Assembly: GCA_024138025.1 (NCBI GenBank)
Contig: JAMXBD010000113.1
Coordinates: 62,001-126,000 of the forward strand
Origin: Combretum micranthum
Lineage: Eukaryota > Streptophyta > Magnoliopsida > Myrtales > Combretaceae
Reading direction: 5' to 3'
DNA length: 64,000 nt
The first letter of the stretch is position 1, and every line of letters begins with the position of its first letter. The notes beneath the pieces are model-generated. The model saw only the letters and a list, made by a program, of their open reading frames with translations. It was not told the origin of the DNA and did no database searches. Position numbers and translations under genes: made by a program. This document shows positions 1 through 11,165 of this stretch, in pieces.

Positions 1-522
1 TAGATATGCAAATAGGTGTATGTATCATAGGTGTTTGATGAAATGAAAGATGGAGTTTATGATGATATGGGATACAGGACTGATCGGAAGCTTTCCTAGA
101 TGAGTAGGATGACTAGGAACCCATATGCGAGCAAGGATGTTTTAGCTAAGTTTTTTAAAAGACTTTGAAAATGAGCTATAATTTTTTATATAGGCTTGTG
201 ATTAAGCTTTTATTTGTAATATAAGATATTAAGTATTTTTTATGTTTTATGTTGAACAAGTTTTGTAATCTTTTAGAGTGTCATTTTTTTTACACTAAAG
301 TTATTCTAGGTTTTTATAAAGTTGACATACTCATGTGTCAAGTAGTTTTGTGTTAAAGTTCTATGTATTAAGACAGGTTTAAACAAATATTCAATATAAA
401 CATCTTCATTTACGAACAACTTTATGTATAATACTTGAGTATTTTATAATACTTAGCTATTATGTGTGGGTGGGAGATTTGGCATGCTTAATAACGAGTG
501 TTAAGTAGGCCGGGTCCTTACA
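1..522 (+). repeat. 3' part of an LTR, same superfamily as the solo LTRs at 13335 and 35916
   Basis: The segment ends in GGGTCCTTACA, a canonical ..CA LTR end; the reverse complement of exactly this end opens the solo LTR at 35916 (TGTAAGGACCC). About 400 bases before the end there is an acceptor-like ATAG followed by an acidic reading frame stopping near 116, as in the solo LTRs at 13335 and 35916. The 5' part lies outside the window, so whether this is a solo LTR or the end of a full element cannot be told. No target-site duplication can be checked. Confidence 0.6.
31..116 (+). other. Decayed copy of the LTR terminal micro-exon
   Basis: After an acceptor-like AG at 29-30, 86 bases run to GACTAG, the same length as the intact version at 33238-33323. 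The frame is open for about 23 codons (GVYDDMGY can be read) and then shifts; in the shifted frame FLDE and a terminal DD-stop remain. This is a weak relic recognised only by comparison with the copies at 33238 and 36307. Confidence 0.35.
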
Positions 523-3500
523 TTGTGCCTTTCAATAGATTATGTAGATACTTATGCATTGAACTCCAAAAACATATAGATGATAATATGTGTGTGTGTG
601 TGTATGGTCATAGCTACCAATCATATTTTGATATATAAAAGAGACAATTGGTAGTTTTCAAAATAACTACAATTCATGATTTATAAATACTATTATATAT
701 CAAAAAACTTACTCCCAATTGAAGGTCTTACATGTTGGTTCGAAAAATGTACATGATCTTGCATTGTTCATCTTCCTTTTCAGTTTCCTTTTTCAACCAT
801 GCATTTCCCTCTTGTTGAGATCTGTTAATCTCATATTCTAATATTTCAGCCGGTAGCGTAGTTCATCAAGATAATACTTGTCATCTGCTTCCCGTCTTGT
901 ACATCCAACCCCATTGGGTTTTGCAAATTGATCACATGATGGCTTACCTACCCTAACTGCTTAAGTCATGACTCATTGGATTACACCTGAATATATATCC
1001 CACAACCACTCGAAAAATACCCATTATAACCATATTAATCTCCTCTTCAACTCATATGTCGATTTAGATATGATAGGGAAAGGTTCCGAATCCATATTTA
1101 ACTAATCTACCCCCATAATGAAGGTGCGTAGAGAATAGAAATGCCCTTGCGTTTACCCCGATTCCACTTGACAACTTGCACATCAATACCAAAGATTTCC
1201 AACAAGGTTGCCAAGCTCACGCTACCTAGAAATGATGCATATGAATAATACTGATGGAATCTTATAAAACACTAGAATAATAAACTTATAGGATTTTACG
1301 CCTAAACTCGTATTTTATCGATAATTTGTTTTTAAATGATTTTCAAGTCTATTTAAATAAAAAAAAAATTCATTAAATAGTTAGATCATGTAAACTCATG
1401 GAATCACATGGGTTAACTAATGATTTTAACAATCATACATTCTAAATTTCTATAGGGTGCCAAATGTATTTCACTCTTTACTTAGTGATAGGGTAAAAAT
1501 TTTTCTAATATATTTAGCTAGATTTAGTAAATGTAATAGGAGCCCTACTAAGCCGGTTTAATTGACATCTCATAGAACGATACTCAATGGAACAACAAAA
1601 TATATAAAAATTTAAAATGTAATAATCTTAACTAAACATCCATAACAAATATTCTTACCGTGGTTTCCTCAAATTATTTGGTGTATCTATCTTATAGTAA
1701 CATTACACTTATAACTTAATTATTATGATTATGATAATGTACTAAGATGTGCAGTAATTTTTCAATTAGAAAGTTCATTGGTTGCATCACATATCTTTGG
1801 AAGTATAAATTTCATAAGGTAGGTGTTCTAGATAGGTTTAAATTCAACTCCATCATACACCTGCTCCGCGCATGCCTCAGTAAACACCTTCCAGATTAAG
1901 ACTTAAATCACTTCCATTGACTTGCTTCTGATCCTCTCTGTCTCTATCTCTTCTATGTTTTTCTATTTCATTTTTTCACTTCCACGAGGAAAATTTGAAT
2001 GGATCTTTAGTTATTTGACCTGTGTTCGTCTCGTTAACTTCCAATCTTCACTGGAAATTTGAACGTCAAAGATAATTTTTCAAGCACCAATTTAAGAATA
2101 GTTTTGCCTCTATGATTTAAAGTCCAGTTTCATTTTGACGGTAAACGTTAATATTTGAATTAAGGGTATTTATGATGACTGTAAAACTTGACCAAATACT
2201 AAATAGATTGGTCAATCACAAATTGTACTTAGGACAAGATATGTTGTAGAAAAATATGAAAATAGACAAGGGGGTGCAGCTATAATAATAATATAATAGT
2301 AAAGAGAGAAAAAGGGGAACGAAGAAAAAATAGACAGAAAATTTCTCACGGAACACCTTACTATAACTAGGATTAAAAACCATGTGGAATCCACTACATC
2401 ATATATTTGTCCTTGTCGGATAGCATCCCATGTCCATGACTATCACTGGTTGGTATTTATGGTCATCAACTAAATTACCAGTATGGTTGATTAAATTGGC
2501 TAGTGACACGACAATTCCTTTAATTGATCAACCTTTCGCTTCACTTTCGTCCTATTTACTGATTTCAATTATTTAGTGTAAAATTTATTTATCTTTTAGA
2601 TTTTAGAAAGTTACTCATCCTAAAAGTACTCTTTAATGAGCAAACGTCGAATTCTAATTAAGTAGTCATGTTTGGGTACACTGATTTAATATCATTTTCA
2701 AAATAAATCAAAATTGAAATACATATATGATACTGATAAAAATTAACAGTTTTATCCATAAACTGATCAAACCGAACCAATACTAATCCGATACCGATAA
2801 GCTACCGTTACAAATCCAATACAGATAGAAATCCAACAATCCAATCAGGCCCTAACACTAAGCTATTACAATAAAGAGGTGTATTAATATTAAAAAGTTC
2901 ATATTACACTATATATAAATGATATTACATTCTATCCTCGTCAAGTATGCAACACTCATCACATAATCTTAATAAGCCAAATACTTCCCCTTTTTCAGTG
3001 TTTTCTTTGTGATAGCTAGATAGGTCAGGTTTAATTAGCAAACTTATGCAAATCAAGTGAGAACAAGTATAAGCACCAGAAAAATTAAATGGAGAAGAGA
3101 CAAGAAGATCAAGTTTTAATCTCCATGGTAGCAATTGCCTCCTCTACACATCTTCAATTTAGGGTATAAAAATGATTATTCGATTCGTAACAATCATTTT
3201 TTGGGATGGGAGTATTTTTTAATTGTTTCCACAAACTTCAAGCACAAATAATTTTGCCATCTCCTTTATCCGGGGAATATTAACTGTACAAGTACAAAAT
3301 TTGGTATAGCGTGTACTCCTTGTGCACAATTGCCCATTAGTTATCACACCATTACTAGAGTGACAAAAAAACTCTGGTCATGCTAATATCAATAGTGGGT
3401 CAACTACAAGTAGATGAACGATTGGGGAAAAAAAAAAAAAATTACATTAAGAGGATATGGAATTTGTCTATTTTTTCTTTATCTTAGAACTTATGTTTTT

Positions 3501-4587
3501 GCTTTTCTCTTTTTATCCAACAATGAGTTAAAATAGAAAACTCATGCTCTTGTTGATAACTATCATATAAATTATAAATTTTAATAAGTAGGTCTTAAAT
3601 CTCTATAGTATGAAAAACTATGGAGATTAACTTTAACGATACTTTAAAAATGAGTTAAAATAGAAGACTCGATGCTCTTTATTTACTTTTTATTTTTTAT
3701 TTTCCAAAACCCATATATTTACTTTCATTTTTTTAAGGATTAACTTTAACAACACTTGCAGCGAATAGTGACATTTAGACGTACTTTCAAAAATTTAGGT
3801 CATGAATTCATATTTAAAAAACTTAAACCAAAAAAAGGAAAAATTTAGACCCTTCAGTATCTCCACTTTTTCTTTTCTCCCTGTTTTTTTTTTTCCCCCA
3901 AATGAATGATATATACCGATGTATAAGGAATATAATTTGTATAATAGAATTACAAAGTTTCATTTCACCATGTCTTGATCTCTGTGCATGATTATTTATA
4001 CCATGGAGCAGTTGGGTCCGCTAAAAGGTGGGCAAAATATCCATCATTCTGGCCTATTAGACATAGGGCTTAATACACACACACGTATTGTTCGGACCTG
4101 TTGACTCGTGACCTTTTGTTTGCCCACGGAATGGAGAAAAAATTCACTAATATATATATGATAATATATATATATATATAAATATGATATAATTTTAATG
4201 ATATTCTAATATATGATACGTGGATAGTAGTTATTTCAAAAACCCATAATATTATTCATATATTAAAATATAATTAGGGATATACTATTATTGTATCTTC
4301 CATCCAACATTTTTTTTTTTTTTTTATTTGACTTTTAGGTAAACTTAAATTCTTGAAAAAGGGGCCAGTTAGGTAAAAGTGAAAGTATTTACTTTTGTCT
4401 CGTAGTCCGTTGTCCATATTTAATTTACATTGACTACCAATCTCGTTGAAACACGGCAGAATGCCATAACCATATGCTTTTGAAAATACAATGTTAGACA
4501 CGACATCATCAGATGAATCCACATAATATTGCTTTTCTCTATTCACAGTTTGTCCTGTCGATTAAATTCAAAAGGGAAGGAATTCAG
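523..4587. other. Intergenic DNA with decayed sequence, no intact gene
   Basis: About 4 kb of AT-rich sequence without a supportable gene. It contains a (TG)n run at 589-604, an (AT)n run near 4160-4181, several A or T homopolymers, and a possible coding relic on the minus strand at about 700-1230, listed separately. The remainder shows no long reading frame, no terminal inverted repeats and no recognisable protein similarity. Confidence 0.6.
700..1230 (-). pseudogene. Possible decayed coding relic, unrecognised
   Basis: On the minus strand two stretches look protein-like rather than random: about 1230-1130 reads ATLLEIFGIDVQVVKWNRGK, and about 900-740 reads EADDKYYLDELRYRLK and, after a frame change, EYEINRSQQEGNAWLKKETE. 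The charged heptad-like composition of the latter suggests a coiled-coil segment. Stops and frame changes separate the pieces. I do not recognise the family; it could also be a transposon protein remnant. Confidence 0.25.
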
Positions 4588-6280
4588 TTACGTGCCTTGA
4601 TCTACCATGACAAAAACACTGGAATCAGCAGCAAGAGCCACATCCGTCTCGATCACAACGATTGCCTGATGAACTCCTTAATGCATGGTTGGGAAACAAA
4701 CGGCCAGCGACACTTAAGGTGTACTGAACATGGTTTATCCTGTTGGGAAACAGAAGAACCGAATTGAAATCCACGGTCCAGGAAGTTCCATTCCCCTGCG
4801 CTGATACCCTAGCAACTGTTGATTTCAGCTTCATACCATCGACATTGTTCCCATCAACTACAACTTGAGCAATTTCCTTGAAAGCTCCCTTTGATTCATC
4901 CAATTGGACAATGTCGGTCCCTCCGTTGGAACCCGAAAACATGTTATTGACAATGTCAAACCCCTTGGCAACACCATTGATCGATTTCAACAAAACATAC
5001 GCATCCCCAAGGAAGAAACTATCCGAGATAACAAGCTGCACTGGATCTTCAGCACTATGCCTGTATAGTCCATGTAACAATTCACAATCCTGTCTGTGTC
5101 AAACCAGGTAGCTTCAAGTAAATTCCCGTGCCACCAAATCCGGTCGCTTTGTTATAGCAATGTGTGCCGATATGGTATTGGCTTGACCACCCACCATTAT
5201 TCCAATGGCAGCAGAGAAAATGACCACATCCGTCACGGCATTATCGTTGCCCATTAGGCTTATCGCGGTGCCTGAAAAGTTCCTCTCACCCCGGATCGCC
5301 TCCAGCAGTGATTTGCTGCCCTAGGAAGGAATTCCTGATGTAGGTCTCATGACCATCTTGAACCAATATGCCATTAGTGATGAAATGAGCAATGTAGCAA
5401 TTATCTATGCTTGTCCTAAGGGAATTTGGTACGAAAATGCCACCTCCCCTGTAGTTCGAATCCAGCATCAAATCCTTGAGAGTAATGTACTCATAATTGT
5501 AGGATGATGATGAAGATGATGAGCTAGATGATAAATCAATCAGATATCCATCACTTGGAAATGAATCCGATGCCGTCAAAGTTCCTCCATGAATCTAAAA
5601 TTTTAAGAAATTCACATCATATACTATTTGCCATAGACCGTTCATCACAATTACCAGGAAACTAAAATTGCTACAAGTTTCAAGATTTTCAAAAACCATG
5701 CTTACCATAAGATTACCAAATCCTGAAGATGGGAATTTGATGGGTTTACTAATCAAATAGTTTCCACCTTCGAGGCTGATCCGTGCACCCCCAAGATTCT
5801 TGATCCCACTTATCAGGAAACCATGAGTTGGACCTCGACATGCATCCGATATGGCTGCTAACAGAGCTGTCGTGCTATCCATTGTCCCGCTCGGGTCAGC
5901 GCCATATGAAGTTACATGATAAACGTGGGGACTAGCACCTCCATCCTGCATCATCATTTCACCCCATTTGTCAGTAATTAACATCAACATTGTTCGGCCA
6001 ATCATCATTAAGGTTGAAGAAAGAACAGTATTACAAGTAATTGTCACCGTACCGGTTGGGGAGAAGGGGTGATAGAGGAAGGAGGAAGAGAAACAGAGCT
6101 AGTGCTGAGGATTGATGCCTTCAAATTTTGCAACTTTTTCAGTTGGTCACGATAGTGACCTGCCACATTTGGAGTCGCTCCATTTACGTTCAAAACAATC
6201 AAATTGCCGGCGAGCGCCGTTACTATCAAGGGGAAAAGTGATAGAGACTTCCTTGTTGCCATTTTGGCTTCAAATTCCAC
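4588..6280 (-). CDS. QRT3-like: QRT3-like polygalacturonase (pectin lyase fold), 3 exons, with several frameshifts
   Basis: Three exons: 6280-6053, 5945-5706 and 5594-4588. The introns of 107 and 111 bases have GT..AG ends and both fall in phase 0. The start is ATG 6280, or the in-frame ATG 6262 giving MATRKSL. An N-terminal hydrophobic signal segment (FPLIVTALAGNLIVLNVNG) is followed by the glycosidase start YHVTSYGADPSGTMDSTTAL and a beta-helix body with EYITLKDLMLDSNYRGGGIF, HETYIRNSFLGQQ, NDNAVTDVVIFSAAIG and NGTSWTVDFNSVLLFP. These match Arabidopsis QUARTET3, a secreted tapetal endopolygalacturonase that degrades pollen-mother-cell wall pectin to separate tetrads. Summed exons equal about 490 codons, close to the family's about 480. 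Frame breaks of one base occur near 5288, 5168, 5092 and 5052, and another near 4655; the protein similarity continues on both sides of each and ends in VMVDQGT plus stop. A run of ten serines follows the residues YLIDL. The gene is either recently dead or carries assembly errors. Confidence 0.85.
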
Positions 6281-6492
6281 CTCCTTTTCTGCTTCTTTGA
6301 CGTTTTAGAGAGGACTGAAGCTGTTTTTGTTGAGGAAGAGTATCTGGGGTTTGAAAGATTTAAAATGCTGGTGAGACAGGACATGGAAAGGGAAGGGCGT
6401 AACTAAGATCTCATGGGAAAAAAGGACATGATCACCCCCCTAAGGTTTTAACTCATATGTACAGGTTCACATGTCTCAACACATCCTCTGTC

Positions 6493-6502
6493 CCTTTTTA
6501 TA
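6493..6502 (-). promoter_or_regulatory. Possible TATA box of the QRT3-like gene
   Basis: On the minus strand the sequence TATAAAAAGG lies about 215 bases upstream of the ATG at 6280, preceded by a second TATAAAG-like stretch. The leader between them has no competing long frame. The assignment rests on position and match alone. Confidence 0.35.
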
Positions 6503-6529
6503 CTTTATACATGCGAAATGGCTTCCAGG

Positions 6530-7798
6530 ATTTCAATCGTTTGTTTTCCTAATAGTTGCTTTCCTCATGGAAAAGTAAAGCTGCCACCAAACTCTTACTT
6601 TAATGAAATACACTGTTGAATTTACAAGACATGTTTTATTCGTATTCACCAGGTCAACCATATTAGGAAGAAATAGACAGCATTGTACACGTATGCTAAC
6701 GTCTGGGCAAAAAATCAGCACGAAACTTATTTATGTTTGGGGGGAAAGGACAATCATGGTGCTCCCAATTTATTAAAAGGTTAGGTAAAAAATTATTTAT
6801 ACTTTCGTACTGAAGGCAGAAAACACAAATATAATCCTTTTAACATTTTCACGTATTTATTTTTTTATACTATGTTGTTGCTGAAATTAATAAATCTCTT
6901 CAGAATGATTACCTCCGTGTACTTATTTTTCTTCGGTGATGGCAGACCTTATGTCAGCGATCTATCGACAGGATCGTCTCTCTATTAATCTAATCATTCA
7001 AATAAATATAGTAAATAAAATATTAATTATTTTAGTAATTCAATCATGGATGAATATGGTATAAGTCATTGGGTGGTGACAGAACCGATCCCATAAAAAT
7101 TAATCATGAAACTATAAAATTTTTCTATAATTTAATAGAAAAGTCCCGTTGTATATTTTGTCTTGGTCAAATTCATATAATGATTGCACTATTAAAGCAT
7201 TTAATATATTAATTATAATATATATATATATTTTTTTAATGATCATACTATTAACTGAATAGTCTCGACTTAAATTAAAAGATAGGCTTCCCATAATTAC
7301 AAAAAAAGTTGTAAACATTTGAACAAAAACAATCTGGCGGAAATTACAAAAATACAAAGGTTAATAGCACCACCGCATTGGGATATTGTTAAAAGTTTTG
7401 TTTATTTACCAAAGAAATGAACAAAATTCAAGAAAGACTGCATATCTATCGGAAATATAAAATACATAAAATGTGTGTATATATATGGATAAATATAATG
7501 ACATTCTATAAATGATCATCTACAAATCTTTTAAAAATGCAAATTTATCTAACTTTTTAATAAGTATTGGGAATGTTCAGATTAATATTTTTCTTTTAAC
7601 ATATAAGTTCATATAACTCATGAAAGAACATAATTACATCTGCATGGTAATATAAATAATTCATAATTTATGCAATGGATTTATACCCAATGGGATTATG
7701 GCCTCATTCAAGTGCAATTTGTGATTTCAAATTCCCCTCCTTAGTCCCATTGTGATATAAAAATATATATATGAAAAAAAAAAGGGACAGTAGAGTTC
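6530..7798. other. Intergenic DNA, nothing recognised
   Basis: AT-rich non-coding sequence upstream of the QRT3-like gene. Short open stretches on the minus strand (6533-6721, 7112-7357) have low-complexity, stop-limited composition and no recognisable motif. A short (AT)n run occurs at about 7218-7230. Confidence 0.5.
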
Positions 7799-7945
7799 TT
7801 ACCTGAAACATGTGATGAAGACGCAAACCATGAGTGTTTATTAGACTTTCACCGCATATTGATAAATCTAGAAGATGGAATTGGTCATGTCTGTCGTGTC
7901 TGTAAAAAAGTAAAAGATATCGTGATGGGAATCACTTGTAAATGA
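7799..7945 (+). pseudogene. Fragment of a DRD1/CLASSY-type SNF2 chromatin remodeller gene
   Basis: Forty-eight codons read to a TGA at 7943. The core LEDGIGHVCRVCKKVKDI, preceded by a Cys and an NHECLLDF segment, resembles the Cys-rich motif (..DDxGYVCRVCGVI..) just before the SNF2 ATPase domain of plant DRD1/CLASSY proteins, which recruit Pol IV/V in RNA-directed DNA methylation. No ATPase-domain sequence follows within several kilobases, so this is an isolated exon fragment. Identification rests on one short motif from memory of the family. Confidence 0.4.
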
Positions 7946-8399
7946 AGATATAATATAGTGCTAAAGAAAGACTTGTAAATGAAGATTCATTGATTGGCTT
8001 GAGATTTTGGGCAGTTATGATGGTTGGGTTAGGTTAGGTATTTACGTAGAGAAGTGGGCCTCTCTCTTTATTGGTTTTAATTACTATTATTTACATAGGT
8101 AGTTGTAAACCTAGCGTGGAGCGACGTGAGATGCCAAACCCTAATAAATAAGTCATCAAAAAAGAGATAGTAATGGCCTGGTTTGCTTTTAAATTTGAAT
8201 CGATCACACTTCACGAAGGGAAAAGGGAAGACATCAACAAAAAGCCTCCGCAATCGTGGAAAAATAACGCAAAAAGGTTTCATTTTCTTGGATGATTCTA
8301 TGTAAATGAAAGACACAATCAAACTGTACACGCAAGCTATAGAACTTATGATAAATGATAATTCAAGTTTCATATCACCATTCAAAGTCTGAGTTAATT

Positions 8400-9000
8400 G
8401 AATGATTTATTAAGTTGGACTTGAATGTGATGTAATTTGACTTGATAATAGTGCAAACTTGTTCAAGTTTCAATTAGAATTTAGATATAAATTGAGTATA
8501 TATAGTCATCATGTTCATTTCATAAGAAAAGAGTTTTCTTTCTTTCTTTTTTAAAATAAAATAAGTGAAGAACTTAATTGGATTGAGATTGAACTTGTTG
8601 ATTACCACTTACAGCCCATACACTTAACCGAATGAAATAAGAAGGAATCGAGTCGATGGGAATATAATAAAATTACAATAATTATTATATACATATTACG
8701 CTATTCTATTAACCTTAAAAGAAAATGCAAATCTTTTTTACATATAAAATCAACAACGATAATTTTTATGATAGAAATTTACTTTTAAAGACAAAAATTA
8801 TGCGTCAAAACTTAGTTTTCTTGTATAAGGAATTAAATTAGAATAAAGGCGAAATATCAATTATATCCCTAATATAGAAAAAAAATATCTATCACCATTT
8901 TAGTTATTGCAAACACACATTAGTCTAGTAATTGTATTTTCAAAGAAGGGTATCTACGAGAAATGAGAAGATTATATCGAATAGGATTAACACTTAGGCT
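8400..9000 (+). repeat. Diverged partial copy of the local tandem unit
   Basis: Segments here resemble the unit at 11216-34560. GAACTTGTTGATTACCACTT near 8590 corresponds to similar text near 12410 and 52018. The stretch around 8830-8890 (ATATCAATTATATCCCTAAT) corresponds to about 13255-13300 and 54665-54700. It is more diverged than copies A and B and lacks most of their length. It may be a third, older duplicate. Confidence 0.45.
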
Positions 9001-9278
9001 ATGTCAAATTTAAATAAGAGATTAACATTTAAAAAAGTTAAGGGGAAAAAAAAAGGTATCAACATCATACAAAATGATGCAAATAAGGATTAGCATTTTT
9101 AGTTATTAAGAGAGTGGATCAATGTTCATTTTAGTGTTACAAAAAGGACGTGGACATGATTTCACCTATACATGTCACATTAGCATATTTTATAATGACA
9201 CAGTAAATTATTTTCACCACTTTGTATAATGTTAATCTCTTTTTGTAACTACTTAAAATGTCATTCACTTATTTAAAC

Positions 9279-11165
9279 CACTATAAGAAATTTTGGTTTT
9301 AGAAACAAAATTGTGTCTTTGAAAATGAAAAACCTATCTCAAAAGACTTTTAGAAACAAAATTTCCATGCACATCACTTTTTTTAGAAATAGATTTATTA
9401 TCCGTCGCAAATTTACAACGGAATTTCTATCACTGATCTATCTCTGATTTATAATTTTATTATTAAATACTCATTTAGAAAATAATAAATAAAATTATTC
9501 CATCTCAAATCCATTGATGATTTTAATATAAATTATTAAGAAATTTCTTAATTACCTCCCCTTCCAAGAAGCTACCCATCTTGGAATGCTATATACTAAG
9601 TACACTTAACATTGAAGTTTTGATAAGTACTAAACCGATGAACCAATTCATATTTCCACTACAATTTATTTAAAAGATAATACAATTTACAATATTATAA
9701 CTATAAAATATTTCACGTATCTTTTATAATTAATTGTTAAGTTAATTTACTAATTTTTATTTCATATTTTTACTTTATCATTATGAAGGATTTTTCATTA
9801 ATATTTTATTAAAATAATATATAATATTTTCATATACTAAATTTACATTTTATAAGAATTTCTTTATATTACATATCTATTATTATTATACAATAATTTT
9901 AAGTAATATATTATAATTGTTTTTCCAAATATGATATCAATAAAAAATATTTATATTATGTATATATAAATAATATTATATATAAACTTATATATATTTA
10001 ATGATGTATATAATAATACTTTTAAACTACTTATTTTAATTTTTTATTAAATCATTAAATTAAATAATTTTAAGAAATAAATTTATTTTTATATCATTTT
10101 CTATTACACTTAAGAAATTATATAAAGCATATAAAATAAAATTTGTTAGATATATATAATAAATATACTTTAAATAATATAAATATTAATTTTTATTTAA
10201 TATGTCATAAAATAACATATAATATCTATTTAATTATATTTAGATATACTAAATTTATATTTTAAACTAATTATTTAATATTATATATTTATTATTTAAA
10301 TATATTATATTTTCAAGTAATATATTATATATTTTAATAAATAGGTCATTATAATATAAATAATATATGGTATGTAAATATAAATTATGTTAGATATAAA
10401 AAATTATATATTTAATGACTAGGAATATAAAATTATAGTAAATATATATCATAAAAAATTATATATAATATTAATATATATTAAGCTTACATTTATAATA
10501 ATTATTTTATTTTACATATTTGATTATTTAAATATACTTTATTTTTTAGTAGTACATTATGGTGTTACTTGTATATAACATATTATATTATTATTACATT
10601 ACTTTTTTATTTTGTAGATTATAACTTTTTATAAAAAAGTTATTATGTATAAAATATATAATCAATATAAAAAATAACTCATGCAATATGTAAATATTTA
10701 TAATAAACATATTTTTTGTACTATTTATTATTTATACTTTTTTATATTATAATTATTATAATATATAAATATAATATAAATAGATTTTATAATATTAGTT
10801 GTAAAAGACATTTGATTATACATATTTCATAAACATATTATATAATAAAATTAAAAATAATTATTTATATATGTATATATAATAATTCAGTTTGGAGAAA
10901 GATTTGTAACAGAATTTAAAAAATATATAAATGGCACTAAATTATTGTATTTCCCACTAGACTTAGAGACAAATTTGCATGAAAAAAATTCTATCGCAAA
11001 TAAATTATAATACATCGCATATTCCATCGTAAAAGCACATAAAAATGATAAAAATTATTTACAATTTATGTTATAGATATCCTTCGTAAATCGCTACTAA
11101 TTCTTTTTTTTAAGAGACAGAAATTTCATACAAAGTTCTGTCTCTAAAAACTAGTTTTCTAGTAG
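9279..11165. mobile_element. CACTA-like non-autonomous DNA transposon
   Basis: The left end CACTATAAGAAATTTTGGTT and the reverse complement of the right end (CTACTAGAAAACTAGTTTTT) form imperfect terminal inverted repeats of the plant CACTA (En/Spm) type. Both ends then carry subterminal AGA(A/G)ACA motifs and short repeats around TCCGTCGCAAAT and TCGTAAATCGC. The roughly 1.9-kb interior is extremely AT-rich and has no transposase frame. The last bases are TAGTAG rather than exact TAGTG, and I find no matching 3-base target duplication, so the right boundary is uncertain by a few bases. Confidence 0.5.
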
